From: Timema cristinae
Taxonomy: Eukaryota; Arthropoda; Insecta; Phasmatodea; Timematidae
NCBI GenBank assembly: GCA_039000515.1
Contig: JBCFYV010011164.1
Location: 46,658,493-46,722,492 of the forward strand
Length of the DNA stretch: 64,000 nucleotides
Reading direction: 5' to 3'
In this document: positions 23,829 to 34,030 of the stretch, one piece after another
Layout of the letters: every line of letters starts with the position of its first letter
How positions within the stretch are numbered: the first letter of the stretch is position 1
Program-made: the position numbers and the translations under genes
The notes under the pieces: generated by a model
Told to the model about the DNA's origin: nothing
Database searches by the model: none
What the model saw: the letters and a program-made list of their open reading frames with translations, nothing else

Positions 23829-24240
23829 CAGGGTGTCTACTGGGTCACGAAAGGCACTAAAGTCATGGAAAAACTACTCATTACAATAAAGGTCATGGCA
23901 GTCCCTGAAAAGTCATGAATTTTCAATATTTTGGTCATAAAGTTATGAAAATATTTTTGTTTGAATTTCCCGCACATGGTAACAATAGGAACGCATCAAA
24001 TGTTTAACCACCCACTACCCATGATTCCAGTGCTAGCCGCAAGTTGTCTGATGTTTTTACCATGATACCAAGTACAAGGCTAACATTCGCCATCTAGTTA
24101 AAGTTTAATGTTGCATGTGAGTGCATTATGCCTATATATGCTTTAATATAATGTTCGGCCGATTACTGAAGAAATTTTGTGTTCAAAAAGGTCACCAAAA
24201 AGTAATTAATTTATGTTTCTCCTACTCATTAGACACCCTG
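23829..24240. mobile_element. MITE with CAGGGTGTCTA ends, in CMTR2 intron
   Basis: The left end CAGGGTGTCTACT and right end ATTAGACACCCTG are inverted repeats (11 identical bases). ATTAA occurs directly on both sides (23824-23828 and 24241-24245) as a likely target duplication. 412 bp with no coding frame. Superfamily is not certain; hAT-like by the CAGGG start. Confidence 0.75.
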
Positions 24241-24296
24241 ATTAAATGTACATCACTAGCAAAGCTTGATCCTTAGGCTACAAAAATATCTGCATC

Positions 24297-24460
24297 AAGT
24301 ATTATATTTATAAATTTGTTGAAAGATAACACATGGCCATGGTAATCAAACCCAGGATTTTTGATTAAGTGTCCCATTGCTCTACCACTGAGCTACCCAG
24401 GTTTCTCCACTCAAAGTTTAAGGCTGACTCTGTGATGGATGAGTGATAGATAGTATCTCG
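24297..24460 (-). mobile_element. SINE-like repeat, family 3 (tRNA-like head), part 1
   Basis: On the minus strand: A-box-like GTAGCTCAGTGGTAGAGC and a degraded B box GGGTTTGATTACC, about 40 bases apart. The flanking body word AAGGCTGACTCTGTGATGG is shared with 31380 and 31990. The repeat appears to resume at 24681 after a family 1 SINE. Confidence 0.55.
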
Positions 24461-24679
24461 AGGCACAGATTTATCTGATTGCCAAACCCTTTCTTCACCT
24501 CTGAAAATGATGTGTATTAATCACAACTTGTGAATGTGTGGAATGCAGGCCTCCACCGTGGTTCGGATCCCACGTTAAACTGTAGGTCCTTCATTTCATC
24601 TCACAATCACCCCACCATTACACATTAGCGTAAGTGCGTATAACCCGAACGGGTAGTAAGACGCGGGGCTATTAATAAT
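24461..24679 (+). mobile_element. tRNA-derived SINE, family 1, 5'-truncated, nested in family 3 repeat
   Basis: Starts at GCACAGATTTATCTGATTGCC and ends with GTATAACCCGAACGGGTAGT and GACGCGGGGC plus short TAA units. Flanked on both sides by family 3 body. Confidence 0.88.
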
Positions 24680-24680
24680 A

Positions 24681-24900
24681 GATACCACAGCCATCTGCGA
24701 CCTATTTTTAGGTTTCTTATGCGGCCAAGCATACAAACTGTCAAAATTAAAGCGAATTTTAATGAATTTAAAATAAAGGCTGGAAATAATTCTAAATTTG
24801 GGAATGTCTGGATGGAGAGGAGATCTCCTCCATACGGGCATACCTGTAATTACAATGACTTACAACTTGTATGTTGAAATTCATTACCATAGTTGATAAG
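24681..24900 (-). mobile_element. SINE-like repeat, family 3, part 2
   Basis: GATACCACAGCCATCTG and the ending ACAACTTGTATGTTGAAATTC match the copy at 31701-31890. The rest is diverged. Confidence 0.5.
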
Positions 24901-25549
24901 TTTAAAAAATAATTGCTTAATTTAAAACAAAAAGAATTAAATGAAGGAGGCAGAGAAAGCTCCAATATTTACCTGAAGGGACATAGGTAAATCAATAACC
25001 AGACAAATCTATATTAGTACATCATGTGTCAATTGAAGCCAGGTCCACCCATCAATTTACATGCAGGCACACTATATAGACTGTGTGACCTACTTCCCTA
25101 GAAATCCAACTCGGCTCCAGAGTAGGCAAACCATCTGTGTAACCAACTTACTAACAATCCTTATGCTTGACATGTAGGCCTACTGTCTCAGATTTAGTAA
25201 AATTAGGCTTTCACACACTTTTTTTTTTCTTTCCTTAGGTGGCCTTTTTTCATTCACTTCTCACTTAGTTTTCATTTCTTTGTTTATGTCAAATTTGAAT
25301 ATTTTAAAAATTACAGTTAATACCAATAAAATTTAGATAATTTATTTATAAAAGTGTAATGGCAATTCTTTGAATCACAGGTCATTTAAAAATTAGTAAA
25401 ACTTTAATTTGGATATTTTTTTACTTATGTGTAGATTTGAAAGCTAATTGCAATGTTTGATACATTATGTTTTACTTTTTTTTTTGAACTTTTTCAAATT
25501 TTCTATAAACAAATAACTAATAAAAAAGAAATATAGGTTCAAACTCATC

Positions 25550-26010
25550 ATAATCATCATCAACTGTTTCCAGCCTGGTTTCAGTTTAATAAAATGCCTC
25601 CATCTTCCTCTATCCTTTCACCATTTTTCCTCCCTTGAATTTCCTCCAGTCTTCTCCTCTCACTTGAACATTTTCGGTTATCTGCTCCTCCCACCCCTTT
25701 CTTGGCATCTTTTATTTTTCCATCCTCATTATATGCCCATACCATCTCAGTCTTGTTTCCTCTACTATCTCATGTACTCCCCTGTACCTTCACTCTTTCC
25801 AGGATAACTTCATTCCTAATCTTGTTTCTCATCGTGACAGCTAACTTGCTCCTCACAAACTGCGTTCCCATGGCCTCCACTTTACTAGTCTCTCTTACAT
25901 TCAATGTCCATGTTTCTGCTTCATATGTGACAATGGGTATAAAGTACCAAGTACACTTAAAGGGTGCTTCTCTTTTCCATAGCAGGTCTCTTACGGGACT
26001 ATAGAACAAC
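25550..26010 (-). mobile_element. non-LTR retrotransposon 3' fragment (reverse transcriptase C-terminus)
   Basis: The minus strand encodes Tyr-Glu-Ala-Glu-Thr-Trp-Thr-Leu, then Arg-Asn-Lys-Ile-Arg-Asn-Glu, then after a frame break Arg-Leu-Arg-Trp-Tyr-Gly-His, the hallmark string downstream of the reverse transcriptase core in many APE-type LINEs. Sits in CMTR2 intron 2, antisense to the gene. Dead, 5'-truncated. Plus-strand open frames here are shadows. Confidence 0.8.
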
Positions 26011-26895
26011 TCTCCCTAATGTTCTCATCTCATTAGATCCTTTTTACTTCCGTAGGTCCAAACTAAAGTCAATAGTCATCCAGAGGTTGTAAAATTCAAA
26101 ATAATACATTAAGATAACAAAAATTTGTTTTCATGTTAAGAAGTCAACAATAAGTTGGCCAGATGAGACCAGAAATATTATTTTAATTTCTACTGTTTTA
26201 AAAATTATTGACAAGATTCTCTTCTTATCTGGACTGCAACTTTCTACTTAAGGCTCACCTCTACACTGTCAAAGCAGGAGAGAAACATGTATGTACTTAA
26301 TACACTTTGCACTAATATGTTTTTGATACTGAACCAGCCCTGCAAGGAGAAGCTATTCTATATCTTTATCTGTCTCCTACCCACCACTTAACACACTTTA
26401 TCATTTGCTTACTTGAACACCATTCCAATGGCCAGATGTTTGCACACCACCCTCTTTCTTGCATTCTCTCTCCACAACTGAGCATTTCACGAACAACATC
26501 CAAATAAGAAGCGAGAACATTATACAAGCTTAAAATGCTGAACCTCTAATTATGTTGAGCTATAGCCCAAGTATCCATCAAAAGCTCAGCTTAGGCTCAA
26601 ACATTCAAGTACTCACAGATCTTTAGTTTATTGGTAAACAATGTAAAAAGTCCAAAAATACTTGAAACTTGATCACTATATGTTGCCTCTGTGTTTATCA
26701 AACAGTTATCGCTGTTACTATTAGGACTTCCTTATAATAGTGACACTGAACTATTCATGTCCTAACTTGTATTCAAACCAGAAACACTTGATAGAAGTGG
26801 CATCTATGCTTGTTCCCCACTGTCATTTTGTCCAAACAATGCCTATGTGTTTATTTAGAAGTAATAGTTTTATTGCTTTATTATGTGCATTACAG

Positions 26896-28540
26896 GCACC
26901 ATGATAAACGATGATCGCTTCATCTTGCAAACTCTGGATCACTGGACTTTTGGGGGAAGACAACACTGGAGACCTGATGAATGTAAACAACATGAAACAC
27001 CTACTGAGGGCAGCTGCTGGTATGGGTCCAGTGGCGCTAGTGACGGCAGACGGCAGCATTGACTGCCAGGATGACCCTGGAGAGCAAGAGAGTGTTGTGG
27101 CTGCATTACACTATTGTGAGGCAGTGACTGCACTTCATGCACTGGCTCCAGGAGGCAGTTTCCTCCTCAAGATGTTCACCATGTATGAGCAGCCGACCAT
27201 CTGTCTCATGTACCTGCTGTGCTGTGCGTTTACCTCTGTTGTGGTCAACAAGCCAGCCACTAGTAAGGAGGGTAACTCAGAAGTTTATGTTTGCTGCATG
27301 GGCTATCATGGGTCCTCTACTTTAAAACCTTGGCTTAAGGTTCTCAGCGAAACACTTTAGTCCTGAGCCCTCATCCAAGGCCATGTTTCCTAAAACAAGC
27401 ATCCCCAAACACTTTGTAGACCAGCTACATGCCTGCGCAAGCATATTTAAGAAGTACCAAAGTGACGTTATTCGAAGTAACATTGATACATACAGAGATC
27501 GGCATATGAATCGCAGTTATGTGAAGCAACTACGTCGAGCTATTGCAGATGAATTCTTTAACAGATACCAGATGAGGAAGATTGACCCAAGCATGAGATA
27601 ATAGGAAAGAGAACAGTCCAGCATTCACCATATCTGAACAAAGATTCTAAAACAGAAGATGTTTCATTCAATGAGCGTCTCAAGAAGAAGGAAGTAGAGC
27701 CTCTCATAAAGCTATATCATTTGGAGGAGGAGTTGGCACAGCTTGAAATATCTTGGCCTTTCGAAGAAGATGTTAATTGGTTGTATTTTTCAAATTGTGT
27801 CACTGGGTTCAAACTAACATTGGGGAAGCCGGTCAAAACTGTAAATAGTTCCAAGTTCTGTCAAGGCAATATCCTGAACATTCGTAACCGGGTGAAGGCT
27901 GCTGCACAAGAGTTAAATCTATTGAAAACCCCATAACGGAAAGCAATAAGCCTTTGATCCCTCAATGGGTAAAAAATAAATTCCCCAAACAGAGTTGGGC
28001 AGAGTTCAAGATCATCAATTATAAGGAGCAGCTGTGGACTCCATGGAAGGCGGTAAAAATGAGGACTACGAGAAGAATGCTTTCATTGACATAATGGAGG
28101 TCATTGACGATTTATGGAGAGACCAAAACCTGCTATTGATGGGATACCCCATGCTAACTCAATTTAATGTTGGGATGGTGTACATGCTTTGTCACTTATT
28201 TGACAAGGTGGGCTTCATTAAACCTGAGAAGCAAGACTTTGCTGTAATATTTCTTGGGTTTCGGCAATGGAATCATTTAATGAGAGAGTTTTTGAGTAAA
28301 GTGGATTACACAATGGAAGATATAGAAGACAAAAAGTTGAGTATTATGTCTTTATTCCCTATTAACCAACTGTGCAACATTGATGAAGATCCATCGGATA
28401 GTTCGAGCAGTAAAGATGAATCAAAAGACAAAGTGATACGTAGTGGCCAACAAAAGTTTTACAAGTGTGTCACTGAGATGAACAATCTTTGTGTTTATGA
28501 GCAGATTATGGATATCATTAACAGTGTTCTAGAATCATGA
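26896..28540 (+). CDS. CMTR2: CMTR2 last coding exon, about five frame changes
   Basis: The acceptor CATTACAG ends at 26895. Six frame segments, each clearly homologous or without internal stops: 26896-26954; about 26956-27355 (Gly-Glu-Asp-Asn-Thr-Gly-Asp to Gly-Tyr-His-Gly, with catalytic Asp, Lys and Glu); about 27356-27600; about 27602-27935; about 27921-28030; and 28025-28540, ending in TGA. The first change is one extra G in a five-G run at 26952-26956, the second near the AAA run at 27350. The others lie near 27590, 27925 and 28025. The segments contain no premature stops of their own, so the damage is by short indels only. Confidence 0.8.
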
Positions 28541-28651
28541 TGATTCATGATGAGCAGTTCAAAGCTGTTCTTGCCTGATCTGCATTTGTAATCAAGAGAC
28601 GACTTTATTTCAGGCTGTGGCTATTGATTATATATATTAAAAAAAAAAGCA

Positions 28652-28657
28652 AATAAA
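28652..28657 (+). promoter_or_regulatory. candidate poly(A) signal of CMTR2
   Basis: AATAAA 112 bases past the CMTR2 stop codon, in an A-rich context. Confidence 0.45.
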
Positions 28658-28724
28658 GATAAAGAGCAATCTCTTGTGCCCATTTTGTAAATATTTTTTT
28701 AAAACTATTTATTTACTGCAGATT

Positions 28725-28800
28725 GACACCTTAGCTCAGTCTGTAGAATGTCTTTCTACTGAGCTAAGAGTCCTAGGTTCGATTCCTGGCATGGCCAACA
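28725..28800 (+). mobile_element. tRNA-like SINE head (family 4)
   Basis: A box TTAGCTCAGTCTGTAGAATG and B box GGTTCGATTCC are well formed. The outer 7-bp arms do not pair, so it is not a tRNA gene. The following sequence (to 28902, then from 29698) may be the body of a longer dispersed repeat. Confidence 0.6.
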
Positions 28801-28902
28801 AATTTATTGTTGGTGAAATGTGGGTTTACCCTTTGACAGTGATGAATTAACGGTTGTGGACTGGATGTTGTGCTTGTCCTAGTCTTAAGTTAGACTATAA
28901 GG

Positions 28903-29689
28903 CAAGGCTATTCAATTATTTATCCAAGCGGATCATAATATTGTCTCAATCTGGCAGTAATTTGGAATGTTGTTAGATTTTACTTTGGTAGTTTAAAAAA
29001 GGGGGAGGGTGGGAGTGAAACTCAATTTGATATTATATATTGATATATATGATTATATTGATATATTTCAGTGGAATTAAACAAATGTAAATTTAGACAA
29101 TTTTCATCATCAAGCTTCCTTTTCATACTACTTAAAGTAGAAAGTGCTATTCTAGTAAACTTACAATAAGAGTAATTACAAGCAAAGCACTCCACTATTA
29201 CTATAAATAACGCACAAACAATAATCCACGTAAATATCAAGTGGCGAGACATCAGCTACTCTTGGGTGGAAGGGAGAAGAGGTGGGAGTCACTCTCAGCC
29301 ACCCTGTTACCCGGCCATTTGCATTATTCAAGGTCAAAAGCAAGAATATGCTATATAGCTCACCGGTATGTGGTGGGGGAGGAAGGGGGGAGATACCGAG
29401 TCAAGTGTGAGGAGTGCATGCCACTGGAGGGTAAGCTCACACCCCCTTGTAAAAACACGATGTTGGTAGCGCCAAGGACTGAGTAACACTGGACTTGCAG
29501 CTTTCCCCACTACTGATAAGAGACTGAAGATCTCTCTTGCCGTTCAAGGTCCGGGACCTCTACATACCGTCTGAACTACACTACTGAACTGAACTACGAC
29601 ACATCTCCAGTGATACAGTAGTTTGACTTTCAATCTGCGGAGTTTGGCGGGCCGTACGTGGCCCACGAGCCGCCGATTGAATAACCCTG
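28903..29689. mobile_element. non-autonomous hAT element (787 bp)
   Basis: The left end CAAGGCTATTCAATT and right end GATTGAATAACCCTG form terminal inverted repeats (12 of 14 bases). An 8-bp target duplication matches 7 of 8: CTATAAGG at 28895-28902 and ATATAAGG at 29690-29697. The right half is GC-rich with a GGCGGGCC...GGCCCACG subterminal region. No transposase frame; the small open frames inside are chance. Confidence 0.82.
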
Positions 29690-29697
29690 ATATAAGG

Positions 29698-30960
29698 CAT
29701 ATGAAGTTATGACAAACCTAGCAAGCTGGTAGTAAAAAAATATGGCTTGAATAAAAATCTGACCCGGGTTACAATCTGGAAACAGTAATGGATATAAATT
29801 TACTGTGGGTTCATATGAAAGTTATCTCAGTTTGTTAGCCATTTGAAGTGTATTTAATTTATATTACAATACTGACAACATTATTTTGTTAAATTCTTAT
29901 CTAAGACTTTTTTTTTTTTGCGTAATTTCCACTGTGATGACAATATAAGAGTGTAATAGTGAAAACTATTTGTTAATTTTATGAAAAACATGGATCAGTA
30001 TTAGTTCCTTGTGGTGATCAACTTGTTACATGTTAAGCTCCCACATCTCATTAGTCTCTTTCTGTGTAGTTATGTACATTGTGCAAGCTCCATACAACAA
30101 TTTTTTAGAAATCTTGTTGCATAAATATAATCTTGAAGAATCCTTTCGACATTAGAATGTAATTGATTTGAAGCCATTTTCTAAATTGTAAGGTATACTT
30201 GAAAACTATTTTTTAATTTAAAATAATAATCAATAGATTTTACAAATTTTAGTGGCAATTTAAATGAAATAAAGAATTAAGTCGATGAGGTTACAGCTTG
30301 CCTGTCATAATGTAGGCCATTTAAGATAATATATGAAACATTTTATTGTTACTTTACAAACTATAGGTATCACCATGATATTATTTGTATAGTAAATAAA
30401 GAGGCTCTTAAGCTTTGACAGAACCAAATAAAGATTATTTTTTTGCTAGGGGAAAACTCATGATAAAAAATTCTAGTATTGAAATGTATATTTTGCTCAG
30501 GCCATTGTGTTGTGCCTGACTGATCTAGGTCATGGTAGGATACCCCACCTCTTCCTACTACCTGCTCTGACTATCCACATATTTACACTATTGGAGGGGG
30601 CAGGGATAGAAACTATACAACTTAGAGCAAATGCTCTTGCATTTGTTTGGAAGGAGAACAGAAAACCATTTAGTAAAATATTATTTAGATTAAAGTCGAA
30701 AACATTATTTTATGAATCCAAAGCTCCAATTTAGCTTCAAATCTCAAATCTAAATTTGAATCTTAGAAACAGAAAAGGAATTATAAATAGTAACTAAATG
30801 CTAACATTCTTTCTTGCAATTCTTTCATAATAACATTCATACATTAAGTGTTAAATTACTGGTCTGGGGCCTGGTTGTTAGGTTCATCCTATAATTAGAA
30901 TAGGTTCTGAACCACTAGTTCAAATCTAGACCATGGTGGTGGTGGTCACTTGAAGAAGGC
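29698..30960 (+). repeat. long dispersed repeat, copy A
   Basis: Shares GGAAACAGTAATGGAT near 29780 with 53025 and, near its right end, CTTTCTTGCAATTC, CATTCATACATTAAG, CTGGTCTGGGGCCTGG and GTTCATCCTATA with 53470-53790. No coding frame recognised. Boundaries are approximate. Confidence 0.55.
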
Positions 30961-31264
30961 TGGAGGGAGTTTCTAACCCTTTCAGATGGCTCACCACAAG
31001 CGCTCATCTTGCCGTATATTGTCTCTTGATGTGTGTCTGAGAGTACTATTTATGAAGCTGTGAAAGTGTGGCTCAAAAACTTGTCTGGCAGATCATTATG
31101 ATTGAAAGAGTGATAGGGATATGTTTAGAAAAAAAATCAACCAACTCTTATTATCTGATAGTAAAAGATTTACTATTCCAATAAACTAAATTAACACATA
31201 TGGTAAATATTGACTTTGGCTCAAGGGTTATCTCTTTATAGATGTTATTTGATTTGTCTGTAAT

Positions 31265-31388
31265 CTTTTAGTTGAAAAATGACACATGGTCACAGGAATC
31301 GAAACCTAGGACCCTTGGTTTAGTCACTGAGTTATCCAGGATATGTCCTCTGCTCAAAGTCCTTATTCACTCAGAGTTTAAGGCAGAG
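31265..31388 (-). mobile_element. SINE-like repeat, family 3, second copy, part 1
   Basis: Minus-strand degraded head GGATAACTCAGTGACTAAAC and CTAGGTTTCGATTCC, then the body word GAGTTTAAGGCAGAG. Interrupted by a family 2 SINE and continued from 31656. Confidence 0.55.
31377..31388. repeat. 12-bp target site duplication, left
   Basis: TTTAAGGCAGAG, exactly repeated at 31644-31655, flanking the SINE. Confidence 0.9.
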
Positions 31389-31643
31389 ACCCGCCTCGGT
31401 GGCTCAGTTGGCTAACACGCTTGTCGTGTTGAGCTCGACTGCTGAGGACGAGGAGATTGAGGTTCGAATCTTGGTCAGGTGAACTGGAGGGGTTTTTCCT
31501 AAATGGTTTTCCACTCTCCCTCCACGCAAATGCAGTTTAACTTCCTCTAATTCAACCTTCCCAATTCCTAAATCTATTAACGTAATTAGTACTTAAAGCG
31601 TATAACCCGAACGGGTAGTAAGACGCGGTGCTAAATATTATTA
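31389..31643 (+). mobile_element. tRNA-derived SINE, family 2, full length
   Basis: Head with A-box-like GGTGGCTCAGTTGGCTAAC and B-box-like GAGGTTCGAATCTTGG. The body includes CTAAATGGTTTTCCACTCTC and AATTCAACCTTCCC. The tail GTATAACCCGAACGGGTAGT...GACGCGGTGCTAA is identical to family 1. Exact 12-bp target duplications flank it, so both ends are certain. Confidence 0.94.
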
Positions 31644-31655
31644 TTTAAGGCAGAG
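31644..31655. repeat. 12-bp target site duplication, right
   Basis: TTTAAGGCAGAG, exact copy of 31377-31388. Confidence 0.9.
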
Positions 31656-31910
31656 TCTGTGATGGACATGCAGCTATTGTCAGCTACATTGACATTTTAC
31701 GCTATCAGATACCACAGCCATCTGAGACTCGAGAGGGCTGTATTGTTGACAAGTATACAATACTGCACAATATTTTAACTAAAGAAAATTTCATTGAGTA
31801 TTAACACCCATGCTGCAAATCATGACTGTATGGACATTCCCATGATTACAATAAATTGCAACTTGTATGTTGATATTCATTGAAACTCGCTCTAATTACC
31901 ATATTATATT
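31656..31910 (-). mobile_element. SINE-like repeat, family 3, second copy, part 2
   Basis: Continues the body: TCTGTGATGGACATG, GATACCACAGCCATCTG, then a tail ATTGCAACTTGTATGTTG as at 24860. Confidence 0.5.
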
Positions 31911-31929
31911 TTATACTTGTCAGAATAAC

Positions 31930-32190
31930 AGCTGTTTTCCAGATGGCTGTGGCTGACAGTTTCCACATATCTATCACAGACTCAGCCTTAAACTATGATT
32001 GACGAATGACCTTGACGATGAATCCTGGACAGCTCAGTGGAAGAGCATTGAAGCACTAATTTTAAAGGTCCTAGGTTTAATTCTTTTCAACTAATTTGAA
32101 CTAATTGTAATGTGATCTCCCTAATGCGGACATTTCTGTAATTGCAAGGATTTACTACCTGTGTGTTGTATTCATTATAATCTCATAGTA
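31930..32190 (+). mobile_element. SINE-like repeat, family 3, third copy, opposite orientation
   Basis: The reversed body (CAGATGGCTGTGG, ATCACAGACTCAGCCTTAAAC) precedes a plus-strand head with A-box-like ACAGCTCAGTGGAAGAGC and B-box-like CTAGGTTTAATTC. With the copy at 31265-31910 it forms a long imperfect inverted repeat. Confidence 0.5.
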
Positions 32191-32277
32191 AAACGATTAA
32201 ATACACTTGAGCCAACTTTACTGTATTTGACAAGGAAGTTCATTTTGAAATAAATAATTCAACTAATCTTTTCTAAT

Positions 32278-32285
32278 CTATAGAG
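32278..32285. repeat. 8-bp hAT target duplication, left
   Basis: CTATAGAG, repeated exactly at 33083-33090. Confidence 0.92.
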
Positions 32286-33082
32286 CAGGGGTTCTTAAAC
32301 TGGAGTCCATGAACCCCTAAGGGGTCCAAGGATGGGCTTCAGGGGTCCGTGCAACAAAAACAAATAATTAAAAATTGCAGATTAAAGCTTTGATCCAATT
32401 ACAAAATTTCTTGTTTCTTTAACAGGCATGGTATTCATCAATGGTGCCATCAAAACAAAATATAATAATAGATTTAATGTCAATGATGACATGCACATTG
32501 CAATGTTGAAAACTACTCGACAATTTCAAGTTCTTATTCAAGAAAAACAGAAGCACCCTTTCATTGACTTTTTACTTTTGAATAGTTACTAAAACTCACT
32601 CTGAAGTCACACACTTTGAAATTATTTCACTTTTCTTTAAGAAGTTATAATTCATTTTTGCATGAAAAGAAAAAGTGAGGGATATAATTAGTTGTAAAGA
32701 AGGTTTTTATAGTATGCCCATGTGAGTGTAATAAATTTACACTGCAATAAAGTAAACTAGCAAATTGCATTATGTACGTAAACTCTATTGGTTTCCAGTG
32801 AAAAATTTTGTAATTTAATTTTTTTTCAAATTTTGATTTTTGGTTAATAAATTTTAAAAAAACGACTTCTTGTTTAAAAAAAATTGGAATTTTACTAGCG
32901 GCTGCACAGATTCAAGTCATTGCATTGCTATTAAAGTCCTCATTTGTAAATTTTGACTAAAGAAGGTCGGTATTGGGCTTACAAGGGTAGACACATTCGT
33001 ATTAAAGAGATAGATAGTAAGCAAAATGGCTTTTGTCAGATTCTCACAGGGGTCCGTAACCGAAAAAGATTAAGAACCACTG
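32286..33082. mobile_element. non-autonomous hAT element (797 bp)
   Basis: The left end CAGGGGTTCTTAAACTGG and right end GATTAAGAACCACTG are terminal inverted repeats. A second inverted word, GGGGTCCGTG near 32344 and GGGGTCCGTAAC near 33050, lies inside. The exact 8-bp duplication CTATAGAG is the hAT signature. No transposase frame. Confidence 0.92.
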
Positions 33083-33090
33083 CTATAGAG
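33083..33090. repeat. 8-bp hAT target duplication, right
   Basis: CTATAGAG, exact copy of 32278-32285. Confidence 0.92.
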
Positions 33091-33407
33091 TATTGTGGAT
33101 GAAAGTTCAATTTTATTTCCCATGAATAACTTTATCAGAATTTTATTCCGTAGTAACAAGTTAATGCATGCTTAGTTGGTTTGAATTACTTCTTTATCAT
33201 TGACTAGTTTGATTATTTAAAGTGTTTTTTTTTCAATAAACACATGTGTGGTTTTATTAAACTAGATTTAAATAAGGAAACCGCTGTTTCAATTGTTATT
33301 TTGTATTTAAAAATTAAAATATAATATGCAAGTAAAGATAAAAAATAAATCTTAAGTCTAATGGTAATGTTTTCATAGACTAAGATGGGAATATATAACC
33401 AATATAT
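33091..33407. other. AT-rich spacer, nothing recognised
   Basis: Short AT-rich stretch between the hAT element and MITE X copy 2. Confidence 0.5.
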
Positions 33408-34030
33408 GACTAATGGATAAATATTGCTATTGGGAGGTTAAAGTTAGCGACCAGATAAAGGTTATCAGACACTTTAATATTTTAGCTTATTATGAATTGA
33501 ATTTATTTGACGGATATATATCTATAGGATAAATATATTTTTATGCAGAAAACACAAGGTTGGTAATGTTTTTACCAGTGTGTGCAAGCTTATAAACCCT
33601 CTGCTACCACTTAAGCTAGTGCGAGGAAACATATGGAGTCACGTGGGTGCAGAAGCTAGGTTGTCTTGCAAGTACTAATTTCAGTGTCTGCCAAAATGGG
33701 GTCAATAGTTACAAAATAACAAAATTTCACTTATTGTACCTCATTTAAATAATTTGTTCTTATATAACTATAGCTCTACAAATGGCTTGTGAGTTTTTAT
33801 AAAAGTGTGAATTAAATGTTCTAACTTTATATATTGCTAGAGCCTGGGCCTGTGCCAACTAAACTCGTGACTCAAGATTTTAACCTAAAAAAAGATTCAC
33901 AAAAAGCAACGCGTCACTATGGCAACAACCATTTAAACGTTCAGATTAAAGTTATCAGGTACTCAAACCTCCTGATAAAAATGTGATGTATAGATACACT
34001 TTATCTGGCAGATAAATCTACTTGCCTTAA
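33408..34030 (-). mobile_element. MITE (family X), copy 2, inverted relative to copy 1
   Basis: Reverse-complement match to 13608-14568 minus its SINE. Shared words read here: ATTGCTATTGGGAGGTTAAAG, GCGAGGAAACATATGG, CAGTGTCTGCCAAAATG, GCAACGCGTCACTATGGCAAC, and CTTTATCTGGCAGATAAA near the right end. It is the empty-site counterpart that proves the SINE inserted later in copy 1. Confidence 0.75.

Larger units (their letters stand above)
22553..28540 (+). pseudogene. CMTR2: CMTR2 gene, cap-specific mRNA 2'-O-methyltransferase 2, with frame disruptions
   Basis: CMTR2 methylates the ribose of the second transcribed nucleotide (cap-2) of capped mRNA, using S-adenosylmethionine. Coding exons are 22553-23355, 23515-23795 and 26896-28540. 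Conserved pieces in order: Asp-Glu-Trp-His-Arg-His-Thr, Asn-Lys-Ala-Gly (first catalytic Lys region), Leu-Cys-Glu-Ala-Pro-Gly-Ala-Phe (SAM site), Leu-Val-Thr-Ala-Asp-Gly-Ser (catalytic Asp), Phe-Leu-Leu-Lys-Met-Phe-Thr (catalytic Lys), Gly-Asn-Ser-Glu-Val-Tyr-Val (catalytic Glu). Total capacity is about 900 residues against 770 in human; the excess is the Ser-rich N-terminus. The first two exons are clean, but the last changes frame about five times (see its entry). Either this is a recently decayed copy that kept its introns, or the last exon carries indel errors. The pseudogene type reflects the sequence as given. Confidence 0.8.

Noticed and set aside
28725..28800. tRNA gene
   Set aside because: A and B boxes are good but the outer arms do not pair and the sequence continues as a dispersed repeat; called a SINE head.
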